From positions 65,179 to 129,178 of the forward strand of contig JAEYZI010000095.1 of the NCBI GenBank assembly GCA_023428065.1: DNA of 64,000 nucleotides, in the 5' to 3' direction. Numbering within the stretch: position 1 is the stretch's first letter; each line of letters opens with the position of its first letter. Positions 31,834 through 40,463 of the stretch are shown one piece after another. Under the pieces are notes generated by a model. The model was not told the DNA's origin. It did not search any database and worked only from the letters and a program-made list of their open reading frames with translations. The position numbers and the translations under genes are program-made. This stretch comes from Actinomycetes bacterium (GTDB lineage Bacteria > Actinomycetota > Actinomycetes > Actinomycetales > Microbacteriaceae).

Positions 31834-32285
31834 TGAGCATGGACAACATCGCGGCGCCCCGGAGCCCGCACCTCAGCCACCGCAAGCGCAACCGCTTCAA
31901 CATCGAGAAGTGGGGCTGGATCTACATGCGCGTCTCGGGCGTTCTGCTCGTGGTGCTCATCTTCGGCCACCTCTTTTACAACCTGATCTTCCCGGGCAAG
32001 GTGTCTGTCCTCGACTGGGCGTTCGTGGCGGGCAAGCTCGCGAACCCGTTCTGGGTCGTGTGGGACACCCTCCTGCTGTGGCTCGCCCTCATCCATGGCG
32101 CCAACGGCATGCGCACCCTCGTGAACGACTACGCGCACGGGCGCTTCCGCAGCGTGCTGCTGTGGGCGCTCGGCGGCACGACGGTCGTGCTGATCGTGCT
32201 CGGCACGCTCGTGCTGACGACCTTCGACCCCTGCCTCGGCGAGACCGACAACGCCGAACTGATCGCCATCTGCGCGGCCCCCTAG
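31833..32285 (+). CDS. sdhD: Succinate dehydrogenase hydrophobic anchor subunit
   Basis: Second membrane anchor, 150 residues with three helices. WGWIYMRVSGVLLVVLIFGHLFYN contains a haem-ligand histidine, and IHGANGMRTLVNDYAHGRFR the second. It overlaps sdhC by 1 bp (TGATG). Two separate anchors with two histidine-bearing helices suggest the two-haem actinobacterial type of complex II; haem number is inference. Confidence 0.9.
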   Translation: MSMDNIAAPRSPHLSHRKRNRFNIEKWGWIYMRVSGVLLVVLIFGHLFYNLIFPGKVSVLDWAFVAGKLANPFWVVWDTLLLWLALIHGANGMRTLVNDYAHGRFRSVLLWALGGTTVVLIVLGTLVLTTFDPCLGETDNAELIAICAAP

Positions 32286-32311
32286 GCGCGCGGGCAATAG
32301 TGAGAGAGAAC

Positions 32312-34120
32312 GTGAGCGAGTACCTGGAGTTCGAAGACGGAGACGTCATCGACGGCGTGCACTACCACCGGCACGACGTCGTCATCGTGGGGGCGGGTGG
32401 CGCCGGCATGCGCGCCGCGATCGAGGCGGCGCCGCGCGCCAACACGGCCGTCATCACCAAGCTCTACCCGACGCGCTCGCACACGGGTGCGGCGCAGGGC
32501 GGCATGGCCGCCGCGCTCGCGAACGTCGAAGAGGACAGCTGGGAGTGGCACACCTTCGACACCGTGAAGGGCGGCGACTACCTCGTCGACCAGGACGCGG
32601 CGGAGATCCTCGCGAAGGAGGCCATCGACGCGGTCCTCGACCTCGAGAACATGGGCCTCCCGTTCAACCGCACCCCCGAGGGCAAGATCGACCAGCGCCG
32701 GTTCGGCGGGCACACGCGCGACCACGGCAAGGCGCCCGTGCGTCGTGCGTGCTACGCGGCCGACCGCACGGGCCACATGATCCTCCAGACGCTCTTCCAG
32801 AACTGCGTCAAGCTCGGCGTCAACTTCTTCAACGAGTTCTACGCGCTCGATCTCGTCATGACCGAGGTCGACGGGGTGCCGCAGCCGTCGGGCGTCGTCG
32901 CCTACGAGCTCGCGACGGGCGACCTGCACGTCTTCCAAGGCAAGTCGATCGTGTTCGCGACGGGCGGCTTCGGGAAGATCTACAAGACCACCTCGAACGC
33001 CCACACCCTCACGGGCGACGGCGTCGGCATCATCTGGCGCAAGGGCCTCCCGCTCGAGGACATGGAGTTCTTCCAGTTCCACCCGACCGGCCTCGCGGGC
33101 CTCGGCATCCTGCTCACCGAGGGTGCGCGCGGCGAGGGCGCGATCCTGCGCAACGCGTCGGGCGAGCGCTTCATGGAGCGCTACGCCCCCACCATCAAGG
33201 ACCTCGCTCCGCGCGACATCGTGTCGCGCTGCATGGTGCAGGAGGTCGCTGAGGGCCGCGGCGCGGGCCCGCACAAGGACTACGTGCTGCTCGACTGCAC
33301 GCACCTCGGCGCCGAGGTGCTCGAGACGAAGCTCCCCGACATCACGGAGTTCGCGCGCACCTACCTCGGCGTCGACCCCGTGTACGAGCCCGTGCCCGTG
33401 ATGCCGACCGCCCACTACGCGATGGGCGGCATCCCGACGAACGTCAAGGCGGAGGTGCTGCGCGACAACGACACCGTCGTGCCGGGCCTCTACGCGGCGG
33501 GCGAGTGCGCGTGCGTCTCGGTGCACGGCTCCAACCGCCTCGGCACCAACTCGCTGCTCGACATCAACGTCTTCGGCAAGCGCGCCGGCAACAACGCCGT
33601 CGACTACGCGGAGACCGTCGACTTCACGCCGCTGCCTCCGGACCCGGCCGGCGCCGTGCGCTCGATGGTCGAGAGCCTCCGCGACTCCGCGGGCACGGAG
33701 CGCATCGCGACGCTCCGCAAGGAGCTGCAGGAGGAGATGGACCGCAACGCCCAGGTGTTCCGCACCGAGGAGTCGCTCGCGAAGGTGACCGAGACCATCC
33801 ACCAGCTGCGAGAGCGCTACAAGAACGTCGCGATCCAGGACAAGGGCCACCGCTACAACACCGACCTGCTCGAGGCGATCGAGCTCGGGTTCCTGCTCGA
33901 CCTCGCGGAGGTCGTCGTGTACTCGGCGAAGAACCGCAAGGAGAGCCGCGGCGGCCACATGCGCGACGACTACCCGAAGCGCGACGACGAGACCTACATG
34001 AAGCACACGATGGCGTACCTCACGGGCGACCCGCACTCGGCGAACGCGGCCGACCACATCACGCTCGACTGGAAGCCCGTCGTCATCACCAACTACCAGC
34101 CGATGGAGAGGAAGTACTGA
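32312..34120 (+). CDS. sdhA: Succinate dehydrogenase flavoprotein subunit
   Basis: Oxidises succinate to fumarate with covalent FAD. The 602-residue protein has VVIVGAGGAGMRAAIEAA at residue 24, the flavinylation site RSHTGAAQGGMAAAL (His near 56), active-site FGGHTRDHGKAPVRRACY near 135, EFFQFHPTGLAGLGILLTEGARGEG near 255 and HGSNRLGTNSLLD near 400. The GTG at 32312 is used; a GTG 12 bp earlier is possible. It overlaps sdhB by 1 bp. Confidence 0.95.
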   Translation: MSEYLEFEDGDVIDGVHYHRHDVVIVGAGGAGMRAAIEAAPRANTAVITKLYPTRSHTGAAQGGMAAALANVEEDSWEWHTFDTVKGGDYLVDQDAAEILAKEAIDAVLDLENMGLPFNRTPEGKIDQRRFGGHTRDHGKAPVRRACYAADRTGHMILQTLFQNCVKLGVNFFNEFYALDLVMTEVDGVPQPSGVVAYELATGDLHVFQGKSIVFATGGFGKIYKTTSNAHTLTGDGVGIIWRKGLPLEDMEFFQFHPTGLAGLGILLTEGARGEGAILRNASGERFMERYAPTIKDLAPRDIVSRCMVQEVAEGRGAGPHKDYVLLDCTHLGAEVLETKLPDITEFARTYLGVDPVYEPVPVMPTAHYAMGGIPTNVKAEVLRDNDTVVPGLYAAGECACVSVHGSNRLGTNSLLDINVFGKRAGNNAVDYAETVDFTPLPPDPAGAVRSMVESLRDSAGTERIATLRKELQEEMDRNAQVFRTEESLAKVTETIHQLRERYKNVAIQDKGHRYNTDLLEAIELGFLLDLAEVVVYSAKNRKESRGGHMRDDYPKRDDETYMKHTMAYLTGDPHSANAADHITLDWKPVVITNYQPMERKY

Positions 34121-34902
34121 TGGCCGGCGCTGCCACCCTCGAAGCCGTCGACGACACGCCGAAGGCGGAGGCCCCCATCCAGGCCTTCACGGTCACGCTC
34201 ATCATCCGGCGCTTCGACCCGGAGAAGGACTCCGAGCCCCACTGGCAGGACTTCGACGTCGAGCTCTTCGCGACGGACCGCGTGCTCGACGCGCTCCACA
34301 AGATCAAGTGGGAGCAGGACGGCTCGCTCACCTTCCGCCGCTCGTGCGCGCACGGCATCTGCGGCTCGGACGCGATGCGCATCAACGGCCGCAACCGGCT
34401 CGCGTGCAAGACCCTCATCAAGGATCTCGACATCTCGAAGCCGATCTACGTCGAGGCGATCAAGGGCCTGCCGCTCGAGAAGGACCTCATCGTCGACATG
34501 GAGCCGTTCTTCGCCTCCTACCGCGAGATCCAGCCCTTCCTCATCGCGGGCGACAAGCCCGAGAAGGAGCGCATCCAGTCGGTCGCGCAGCGCGAGCGCT
34601 TCGACGACACGACCAAGTGCATCCTGTGCGCCGCGTGCACGTCGAGCTGCCCCGTCTTCTGGACGGACGGCCAGTACTTCGGTCCCGCCGCGATCGTCAA
34701 CGCGCACCGCTTCATCTTCGACTCGCGTGACGAGGCGGCGAACGTGCGCCTCGACATCCTCAACGACAAGGAGGGCGTGTGGCGCTGCCGCACGACCTTC
34801 AACTGCACGGAGGCGTGCCCGCGCGGCATCGAGGTGACGAAGGCGATCGCGGAGGTCAAGGCGGCCGTGCTGCGCGGCAAGCCGGATATCCCCAAGCAGT
34901 AA
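34120..34902 (+). CDS. sdhB: Succinate dehydrogenase iron-sulphur subunit
   Basis: 260-residue electron-transfer chain. The 2Fe-2S ligands lie in RRSCAHGICGSDAMRING...LACK near residue 70-90. The 4Fe-4S and 3Fe-4S ligands are in TKCILCAACTSSCPVFW near 165 and TFNCTEACPRGIEVTKAI near 225. Start overlaps sdhA stop (TGATG). Last gene of the operon; 48 bp separate it from the next gene, which has its own promoter. Confidence 0.95.
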   Translation: MAGAATLEAVDDTPKAEAPIQAFTVTLIIRRFDPEKDSEPHWQDFDVELFATDRVLDALHKIKWEQDGSLTFRRSCAHGICGSDAMRINGRNRLACKTLIKDLDISKPIYVEAIKGLPLEKDLIVDMEPFFASYREIQPFLIAGDKPEKERIQSVAQRERFDDTTKCILCAACTSSCPVFWTDGQYFGPAAIVNAHRFIFDSRDEAANVRLDILNDKEGVWRCRTTFNCTEACPRGIEVTKAIAEVKAAVLRGKPDIPKQ

Positions 34903-34938
34903 GAGCCGCAAGCCCCTGCCGCCCGCGGGACCCCGCGC

Positions 34939-34944
34939 TAGCGT
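34939..34944 (+). promoter_or_regulatory. -10 element of the YihY-type gene
   Basis: TAGCGT lies 6 bp before the ATG at 34951, so the transcript is probably leaderless; the overlapping GTG at 34948 is less likely to be used. Confidence 0.45.
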
Positions 34945-34950
34945 GGGGTG

Positions 34951-36033
34951 ATGGCGCACGAGGGTGCGGTCCGCGATCGTGCGGCCGAGGGGGCGGAAGC
35001 CCCGGATGCGAAGCGTCCCTCCGCCCTCGTCGCGTGGGTGAAGCGCGTCGTCGCGTGGGTCACGGCGCTCCGCCCCGTGCGGGTCGCGCTCGACTACAGC
35101 GCGCACCGCGGCTCGCTGCTCGCCGCGGGGCTCTCCAACCAGGCGATCTTCGCGGTGTTCGCCGCGATCTGGGTCGCCTTCTCGGTCTTCGGGATCGTGC
35201 TCGCGGGCGACGCGCGGCTGCGCGAGGCCCTCTTCCGGCTCATCGGCGAGGCCGTGCCGGGCCTCATCGACACGGGTCATGGCGGCGCCATCCGCCCGAG
35301 CGAGCTCGTCAACGCCGAGGTGCTCACCTGGACGGGCGCGATCGCGCTCGTGGGCCTGCTCTACACGGCGCTCAGCTGGCTCGCCTCGGCGCGCGACGCC
35401 GTGCGCGTGCTGGGCGACCTGCCGTCCCCCCGCACCAACTTCCTGCTGCTCAAGCTCAAGGATCTCGGCCTCGCGGCCGGCTTCAGCGTGCTCCTGCTCA
35501 TCTCGGCGGGCCTCTCGGTGCTGTCCACGCAAGCGCTCGACGGCATCCTCGACGCGCTCGGCCTGCGCAACTCCACGGCGACCACGATCGTGACGCGCGG
35601 CCTCGCGATGCTCATCATGTTCGCCCTCGACACGATCGTGCTCGCGACGCTCTACCGGGTGCTCGCGGGCGTGCACATCCCCCTGCGCTACCTCTTGCAG
35701 GGGGCGCTCTTCGGCGCGTTCGTGCTCGGGGTGCTCAAGGTGCTCGGCACCTCGCTGCTCGGGGGCGCGACGCGCAACCCCCTGCTCGCGGGCTTCGCGG
35801 TCATCATCGGTCTGCTCATCTGGTTCACCCTCATCTGCCAGGTGATCCTGTTCGCCGCGAGCTGGGTGTTCGTCGCGATGAAGGACGCCGGGGTGCCGCT
35901 CGACCCGGAGCTCGCCGCGGAGCGCGCGGCGGAGGAGGAGCGCGAGCGGGAACAGCTCAAGGAGGAGCTGCGCGCGGAGATCGCCGCCGAGCGCAGACCC
36001 GGGTTCTGGGGCCGGCTGTTCGGCAGACGGTGA
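34951..36033 (+). CDS. YihY/virulence factor BrkB family membrane protein
   Basis: 360-residue membrane protein with six helices between residues 50 and 305, framed by a charged N-terminus and a glutamate/arginine-rich coiled C-terminus (ERAAEEEREREQLKEELRAE). Conserved stretches include HRGSLLAAGLSNQAIFAVFAA near residue 52 and ATLYRVLAGVHIPLRYLLQGALFGA near 230. It was once annotated as RNase BN by mistake; the family role is unresolved, with transport suggested. A homologue sits next to trpS in mycobacteria, as here within three genes. Confidence 0.85.
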   Translation: MAHEGAVRDRAAEGAEAPDAKRPSALVAWVKRVVAWVTALRPVRVALDYSAHRGSLLAAGLSNQAIFAVFAAIWVAFSVFGIVLAGDARLREALFRLIGEAVPGLIDTGHGGAIRPSELVNAEVLTWTGAIALVGLLYTALSWLASARDAVRVLGDLPSPRTNFLLLKLKDLGLAAGFSVLLLISAGLSVLSTQALDGILDALGLRNSTATTIVTRGLAMLIMFALDTIVLATLYRVLAGVHIPLRYLLQGALFGAFVLGVLKVLGTSLLGGATRNPLLAGFAVIIGLLIWFTLICQVILFAASWVFVAMKDAGVPLDPELAAERAAEEEREREQLKEELRAEIAAERRPGFWGRLFGRR

Positions 36034-36050
36034 GCGTCTGGACCTCTCGT

Positions 36051-36056
36051 TAGAGT
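36051..36056 (+). promoter_or_regulatory. -10 element of the exonuclease III gene
   Basis: TAGAGT, 7 bp before the GTG at 36064. It would drive xthA and probably trpS and the two genes after it. Confidence 0.5.
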
Positions 36057-36063
36057 TGTCAGC

Positions 36064-36897
36064 GTGTCCCGCCCCCTCCGCATCGCCACGGTCAACGTCA
36101 ACGGCGTCCGCGCCGCGTACCGCAAGGGCATGGGCGACTGGCTCGCCCCGCGCGGGGTCGACATCCTCGCCCTCCAGGAGGTGCGCGCCGAGACCGACGA
36201 CCTGACGGCGCTGCTCGGCGACGAGTGGGACGTGCTGCACGACCCGGCGACCGCGAAGGGCCGCGCGGGCGTCGCGCTCGCGAGCCGCCGCAAGGCCGAG
36301 ATCCACCGCGTGACCTTCGGCCCCGACGACTTCGACTCCGCGGGTCGCTGGCTCGAGGCCGACTACGACGTCGACGGCACGATCGTGACGGTCGTGTCGT
36401 GCTACGTGAACTCGGGCGAGGCCGACACCCCCAAGCAGGTCGAGAAGTACCGCTTCCTCGACGCGATGGCCGAGCGCCTGCCGAAGCTCGCCGAGCACAA
36501 CCCGCTCGCGCTCGTCGTGGGAGACCTCAACGTGGGCCACCGCACCCTCGACATCAAGAACTGGAAGGGCAACGTGAAGCGCGCGGGCTTCCTGCCCGAG
36601 GAGCGCGCCTACTTCGACCGCTTCGTCGGCGCCGAGGGAGAAGACGGCTACAACGCCGGCGCCGGCCTCGGCTGGGTGGATGTGGGCCGCCGCTTCGCGG
36701 GCGAGGTGCCCGGCCCGTACACGTGGTGGTCGCAGCGCGGCAAGGCCTTCGACACCGACACGGGGTGGCGCATCGACTACCACCTCGCGACGGGCGCCCT
36801 CGCCGAGACGGCGGTGTCGTACAGCGTCGACCGCGCGGCCGCCTACGACGAGCGATGGTCCGACCACGCCCCCGTCGTCGTCGACTACCAGCTCTGA
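36064..36897 (+). CDS. xthA: Exodeoxyribonuclease III
   Basis: AP endonuclease and 3'-5' exonuclease of base excision repair. The 277-residue EEP-fold protein has ATVNVNGVRAAYRKGMGDWL, LALQEVRAE (metal Glu), VVSCYVNSGEA, VVGDLNVGHRTLDIKNW (catalytic Asp/Asn), RIDYHLAT and WSDHAPVVVDY (catalytic His). The GTG at 36064 follows TAGAGT by 7 bp. Twelve bases separate it from trpS. Confidence 0.93.
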   Translation: MSRPLRIATVNVNGVRAAYRKGMGDWLAPRGVDILALQEVRAETDDLTALLGDEWDVLHDPATAKGRAGVALASRRKAEIHRVTFGPDDFDSAGRWLEADYDVDGTIVTVVSCYVNSGEADTPKQVEKYRFLDAMAERLPKLAEHNPLALVVGDLNVGHRTLDIKNWKGNVKRAGFLPEERAYFDRFVGAEGEDGYNAGAGLGWVDVGRRFAGEVPGPYTWWSQRGKAFDTDTGWRIDYHLATGALAETAVSYSVDRAAAYDERWSDHAPVVVDYQL

Positions 36898-36909
36898 AGG
36901 AACCCGCAC

Positions 36910-37917
36910 ATGACCAAGCCCCGCCTCTTCTCGGGCATGCAGCCCTCCGCCGATTCGCTCCACGCGGGCAACTACATCGGTGCGCTCCTGCAGTGGAAGC
37001 AGCTGCAGCGCGACTACGACGCCGTGTTCTGCGTCGTCGATCTGCACGCGATCACGGTGCCGCAGGACCCCGCCACGCTGCGCGAGAAGACCCGCCGCAC
37101 GGCGGCCCAGTACATCGCCGCGGGCATCGACCCGTCGGCATCCACCCTCTACGTTCAGTCGCACGTGCCGGCGCACGCGCAGCTCGCGTGGGTGCTCAAC
37201 ACCATCACGGGCATGGGCGAGGCGAGCCGCATGACCCAGTTCAAGGACAAGACCGCGAAGCAGGGCGCGGATGCCGCATCCGTCGGCCTCTTCACGTATC
37301 CGATCCTGCAGGCGGCCGACATCCTGCTCTACGACGCGGAGATCGTGCCCGTCGGCGAGGACCAGCGCCAGCACATCGAGCTCACGCGCGACCTCGCGCA
37401 GCGCTTCAACTCGCGCTTCGGCGACACCTTCGTCGTGCCCGAGGTGTCGATCCTGAAGGAGACGGCGAAGGTCTACGACCTGCAGAATCCGGCCGCGAAG
37501 ATGTCGAAGTCGGGCGAGACCGAGAACGGCATCCTATGGCTGCTCGACGAGCCGAGCCGGCTCGTGAAGAAGATCAAGTCGGCGGTCACCGACAACGACG
37601 GCTCGATCCACTTCGACCCCGTCGGCAAGCCGGGCGTCTCGAACCTGCTGACGCTCCTCTCGGTGCTCGGGGGCACGTCGATCGAGACCCTCGAGCACGA
37701 GTTCGCGGGGCGCGGTTACGGCGACCTCAAGGGCGCCGTCGCGGATGCCGTGGTCGCCGAGTTCGGGCCGGTGCGCGAGCGCGCCCTCGAGCTGCTCGCC
37801 GACCCCGCCGAGCTCGACCGGGTGCTCTCGGCCAACGCCGATCGCGCGAACGCCATCGCCGAGGCGACGCTCGCGCGCGTGTACGACCGCATCGGCTTCC
37901 TGCCGCGTCGCTTCTGA
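36910..37917 (+). CDS. trpS: Tryptophanyl-tRNA synthetase
   Basis: Charges tRNA-Trp. The 335-residue class I enzyme has GMQPSADSLHAGNYIGAL (HIGH-equivalent HAGN) at residue 12, DLHAITVPQDP, GEDQRQHIELTRDLAQRFN near 150, and the KMSKS motif in AAKMSKSGETENG near 195. Length is normal. AAGGAA provides the ribosome site. Next gene follows after 10 bp. Confidence 0.96.
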   Translation: MTKPRLFSGMQPSADSLHAGNYIGALLQWKQLQRDYDAVFCVVDLHAITVPQDPATLREKTRRTAAQYIAAGIDPSASTLYVQSHVPAHAQLAWVLNTITGMGEASRMTQFKDKTAKQGADAASVGLFTYPILQAADILLYDAEIVPVGEDQRQHIELTRDLAQRFNSRFGDTFVVPEVSILKETAKVYDLQNPAAKMSKSGETENGILWLLDEPSRLVKKIKSAVTDNDGSIHFDPVGKPGVSNLLTLLSVLGGTSIETLEHEFAGRGYGDLKGAVADAVVAEFGPVRERALELLADPAELDRVLSANADRANAIAEATLARVYDRIGFLPRRF

Positions 37918-37927
37918 GGAACCGCGG

Positions 37928-38485
37928 ATGCTCCCCGTCGTGCTGCGCACCGAGCGCCTCGTGCTCTCCGCGCCGGTCGACGACGACATCGACGCGATCA
38001 CCGAGCTCTGCCAGGACGAGCTCATGCGCGACGCCCTCGCGTCACTCCCCTGGCCGTACCTGCGTGGCCACGCGGAGTCGTTCGTGCGTGAGATCGTGGC
38101 GCCCGGCTGGGCGCGCGGCGACGGGCTCGTGTGGGGCATCCGAGAGCGCGAGGACGGGCCGCTGCGCGGTTCGATCGGCTGGCGCGCCGAGCGCGGCGAC
38201 ATCGGGTTCTGGATGGGCGCGCCCTCGCGAGGGCGCGGATACATGACGGAGGCGGTGCGCGCCGTCTGCGCGTGGCTGTTCGCCGAGCTCGGGGTCGAGC
38301 GCATCGGGTGGGAGGCCGTGGCCGGCAACGTCGCGTCGGCGAAGGTCGCCCGTGCGGCGGGCTTCCGCTACGACGGGGAGGGCCCGATCGACATGCCGTT
38401 CCGCGACGGGTCGCATCCGCACGGCTGGCACGGGCACATGCGCGCGACCGACGACGGTTCACGGCACGCGGGGTGGCCCATATGA
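37928..38485 (+). CDS. GNAT family N-acetyltransferase
   Basis: 185-residue acetyl-CoA-dependent acetyltransferase of the RimJ/RimL type. It has LRTERLVLSAPVDDDIDAI at the N-terminus, an acetyl-CoA loop in WMGAPSRGRGYMTEAVRAV near residue 90 (RGRGY), and GNVASAKVARAAGFRYDG near 138. The C-terminus is rich in histidine and tryptophan. It overlaps the following HAD gene by 4 bp. Substrate, protein or small molecule, unknown. Confidence 0.85.
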   Translation: MLPVVLRTERLVLSAPVDDDIDAITELCQDELMRDALASLPWPYLRGHAESFVREIVAPGWARGDGLVWGIREREDGPLRGSIGWRAERGDIGFWMGAPSRGRGYMTEAVRAVCAWLFAELGVERIGWEAVAGNVASAKVARAAGFRYDGEGPIDMPFRDGSHPHGWHGHMRATDDGSRHAGWPI

Positions 38486-39210
38486 GCCCCCGCGTCATCC
38501 GCGCGGTGCTGTTCGATCTCGACGACACGCTCTTCGCGCACCGGGAGTCGGCAGAGCGGGGCATCCACTCCTACCGCACCGCGCTCGGCGATCCGCTCGC
38601 CTCCGCGGAACCGGCGGCGGAGTTCGCGCGCTGGAACGCGCTCGAGGAGGAGCACTACCACCGCTACCTCGCGGGCGAGGTCGACATGCGCGAGCAGCGG
38701 CGGGCCCGCGCGCGCGGCTTCGTCGCGCCCTACGGCATCGAGCTCGACGACGAGGCCGCAGAAGCCTGGTTCGAGACCTACCTCACGCACTACGTCAAGA
38801 GCTGGCGCCTGCACGACGACGTCGCCGACTGCATCGCGGCGATCGCGCCGCGCGTGCTCGGCATCATCACGAACGGCGACCTCGCGTTCCAGAGCGCGAA
38901 GATCCTCGGCACCGGGCTCGAGCGGCTCATCCCGATCGAGAACGTCGTGGCGAGCGCCGAGGTGGGGGTGGCGAAGCCGGATGCGCGCATCTTCGAGTTC
39001 GCGGCGACGCACCTCGGCGTCGCGCCCGAGGAGGCGTGCTACGTGGGCGACCGCCTGCGCACCGACGCGATCGGCGCGGCGCGGGCCGGGTTCCTCGGGG
39101 TGCTCATCGACCGCCGCGGCGTCGCGACCCCGGAGCAGCTCGCCGAGGCCGAGGCGGAGGGCGTGCCCGTCATCCGCACCCTCGCGGAGCTCCCGCCGCT
39201 GCTCGGCTGA
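38482..39210 (+). CDS. HAD-superfamily hydrolase (subfamily IA)
   Basis: 242-residue phosphatase-like enzyme. Motif I LFDLDDTLF (nucleophile Asp at residue 13), motif II ITNGD near 131, Lys in VGVAKPDARIFEFA near 165, motif IV VGDRLRTDAIGAARAG near 190. A helical cap of about 80 residues follows motif I. It overlaps the acetyltransferase gene (ATGA). Substrate unknown; a phosphoglycolate- or pyrimidine-phosphate-type activity is possible. Confidence 0.87.
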   Translation: MSPRVIRAVLFDLDDTLFAHRESAERGIHSYRTALGDPLASAEPAAEFARWNALEEEHYHRYLAGEVDMREQRRARARGFVAPYGIELDDEAAEAWFETYLTHYVKSWRLHDDVADCIAAIAPRVLGIITNGDLAFQSAKILGTGLERLIPIENVVASAEVGVAKPDARIFEFAATHLGVAPEEACYVGDRLRTDAIGAARAGFLGVLIDRRGVATPEQLAEAEAEGVPVIRTLAELPPLLG

Positions 39211-39278
39211 CGCCCCTCCGAGATGGGTATTGCGCGGGCCGCGTACGAGGAGCATTCTCGCCGCCACAGGAGGTGGTC

Positions 39279-40165
39279 ATGGCGAGTGCACCCTCGGGCT
39301 GGTATCCGGATCCTGACGATGCCGAGCGCCTGCGCTGGTGGGACGGCGCGACGTGGCAGGAGCAGCGCCGCCCACGACCGAACCCCCGCCGCTCGGCATG
39401 GGTGTGGGCCGCCTCGACGGGAGGCGGCTTCCTCATCGCCTGCTTCGTCGTCGGCTTCGGCAGAGCCATGGTGCTCCTCGGGCTGTTCGCCGTGGTCGCC
39501 GCGCTCGTCGCCCTCTCGGGGAAGACCTTCGCGTGGCTGCGCGCGGGGATCTGGAAGGCCTTCACTCTCGGAGCGGGCGCCATCCTGTTGCTCGGCGGCG
39601 GCGCGGCGACGGCGGCGACCGATGCGGGGGCGCGCACCGCGGCGCGGCTCACCGGCGCGCCGATCGCCACCGCCGAGGCGCGCGCCTCGTCCACGCCGAC
39701 CCCCTCCCCTGCACCGAACGTGACGGTGGAGGAACTCACCGTCACCGAGCCCGTACCCTTCGCGCGCACACAGCAGGACGACCCCGGGCGCGACATCGGC
39801 ACCTCCGCGGTCATCGTCGCCGGGGCGGACGGCGTCCGCACGATCGTGTACGCCGTGACATACCGCGACGGGGTGGAGGCCGGCCGACGGGTGGTCTCGA
39901 ACACCATCACGACGTCCCCCGTAGACGAGGTGACCGCCGTGGGACGCGCCAGCCCGCACCGGCACCCCCTCCCCCGCCTGCACCGGTCGCCGGAGGCGGA
40001 TGCCACCCGAGCTACGCCGACGTGTGCGTGCCGTTCGCGAGTGACGTGGACTGCGCGGGCGGCAGCGGGAACGGTCCCGCGTACGTCAGCGGTCCTCTGC
40101 GGGTGGTCGGCCCGGACGTCTACGACCTCGATCGCGACGGAGACGGGATCGCCTGCGATCGGTGA
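39279..40165 (+). pseudogene. DUF2510-G5-Excalibur surface protein, interrupted by a frameshift
   Basis: The first frame (ATG 39279, strong AGGAGG site) encodes a DUF2510 domain (SGWYPDPDDAERLRWWDGATW), two membrane helices (about residues 45-85), a Thr/Pro linker and a G5 domain ending SPVDEVTAVG. At about 39941-39944 (GTGGGACG) the frame breaks. In the -1 frame the protein continues as a proline-rich linker (RQPAPAPPPPPAPVAGG) and a complete Excalibur calcium-binding domain ending DLDRDGDGIACDR at 40165. A single missing base, for example one G of a G-run, would restore one protein of about 295 residues. It is either a real mutation or a sequencing error. Confidence 0.8.
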
Positions 40166-40237
40166 GATCGCACCGACGAGTTGTGAGGCGACCGGGAGGT
40201 GCCGCGTCACGGGAATACTCGCGGCGGGCCCGCGTTG

Positions 40238-40243
40238 TAGACT
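40238..40243 (+). promoter_or_regulatory. -10 element of the riboflavin operon
   Basis: TAGACT at 40238-40243, placing the transcript start about 40250, just before the FMN aptamer. Confidence 0.55.
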
Positions 40244-40252
40244 CCGAACGAA

Positions 40253-40382
40253 GCATGTGCTCCGGGGGCGGTGGAATTCCGCACCGGCGGTGATAGTCCG
40301 CGAACCCCGTTCCGCAAGGAACGGGGCCGATCCGGTGGAACTCCGGAACCGACGGTCAGAGTCCGGATGAGAGGAAGCACGC
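40253..40382 (+). promoter_or_regulatory. FMN riboswitch (RFN element)
   Basis: The leader has the RFN core in order: CTCCGGGGGCGGTGGAATTCC, ACCGGCGGTGATAGTCCGCGA, a variable hairpin (CCCCGTTCC/GGAACGGGG), CCGATCCGGTGGAACTCCGGAACCGACGGTCAGAGTCC and GGATGAGAGGAAGC, closed by GCATGTGC with its partner. The ribD start lies about 80 nt downstream, with a short CCGTC/GACGG hairpin at 40394 onward and the GGAAGG ribosome site at 40452. FMN binding should lower expression of the four rib genes; whether by translation or termination is not clear. Confidence 0.95.
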
Positions 40383-40463
40383 GCCCAGGCATCCGTCTGC
40401 CGACGGAGGCCGGCGTCGCCAACTCTCGTCGCGCATCCCCGGACCGGAACCGGAAGGGATGCG

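Noticed and set aside
34951..36033. Ribonuclease BN annotation for the YihY-type protein
   Set aside because: That name came from an early misassignment in the family; the sequence is a six-helix membrane protein without nuclease motifs.
34093..37374. A 1093-residue open frame on the minus strand
   Set aside because: It lies antisense to sdhB, the YihY-type gene, xthA and trpS, all with clear motifs. It is Arg/Glu/His/Val-rich and repetitive with no domain; long antisense frames are expected at this GC content.
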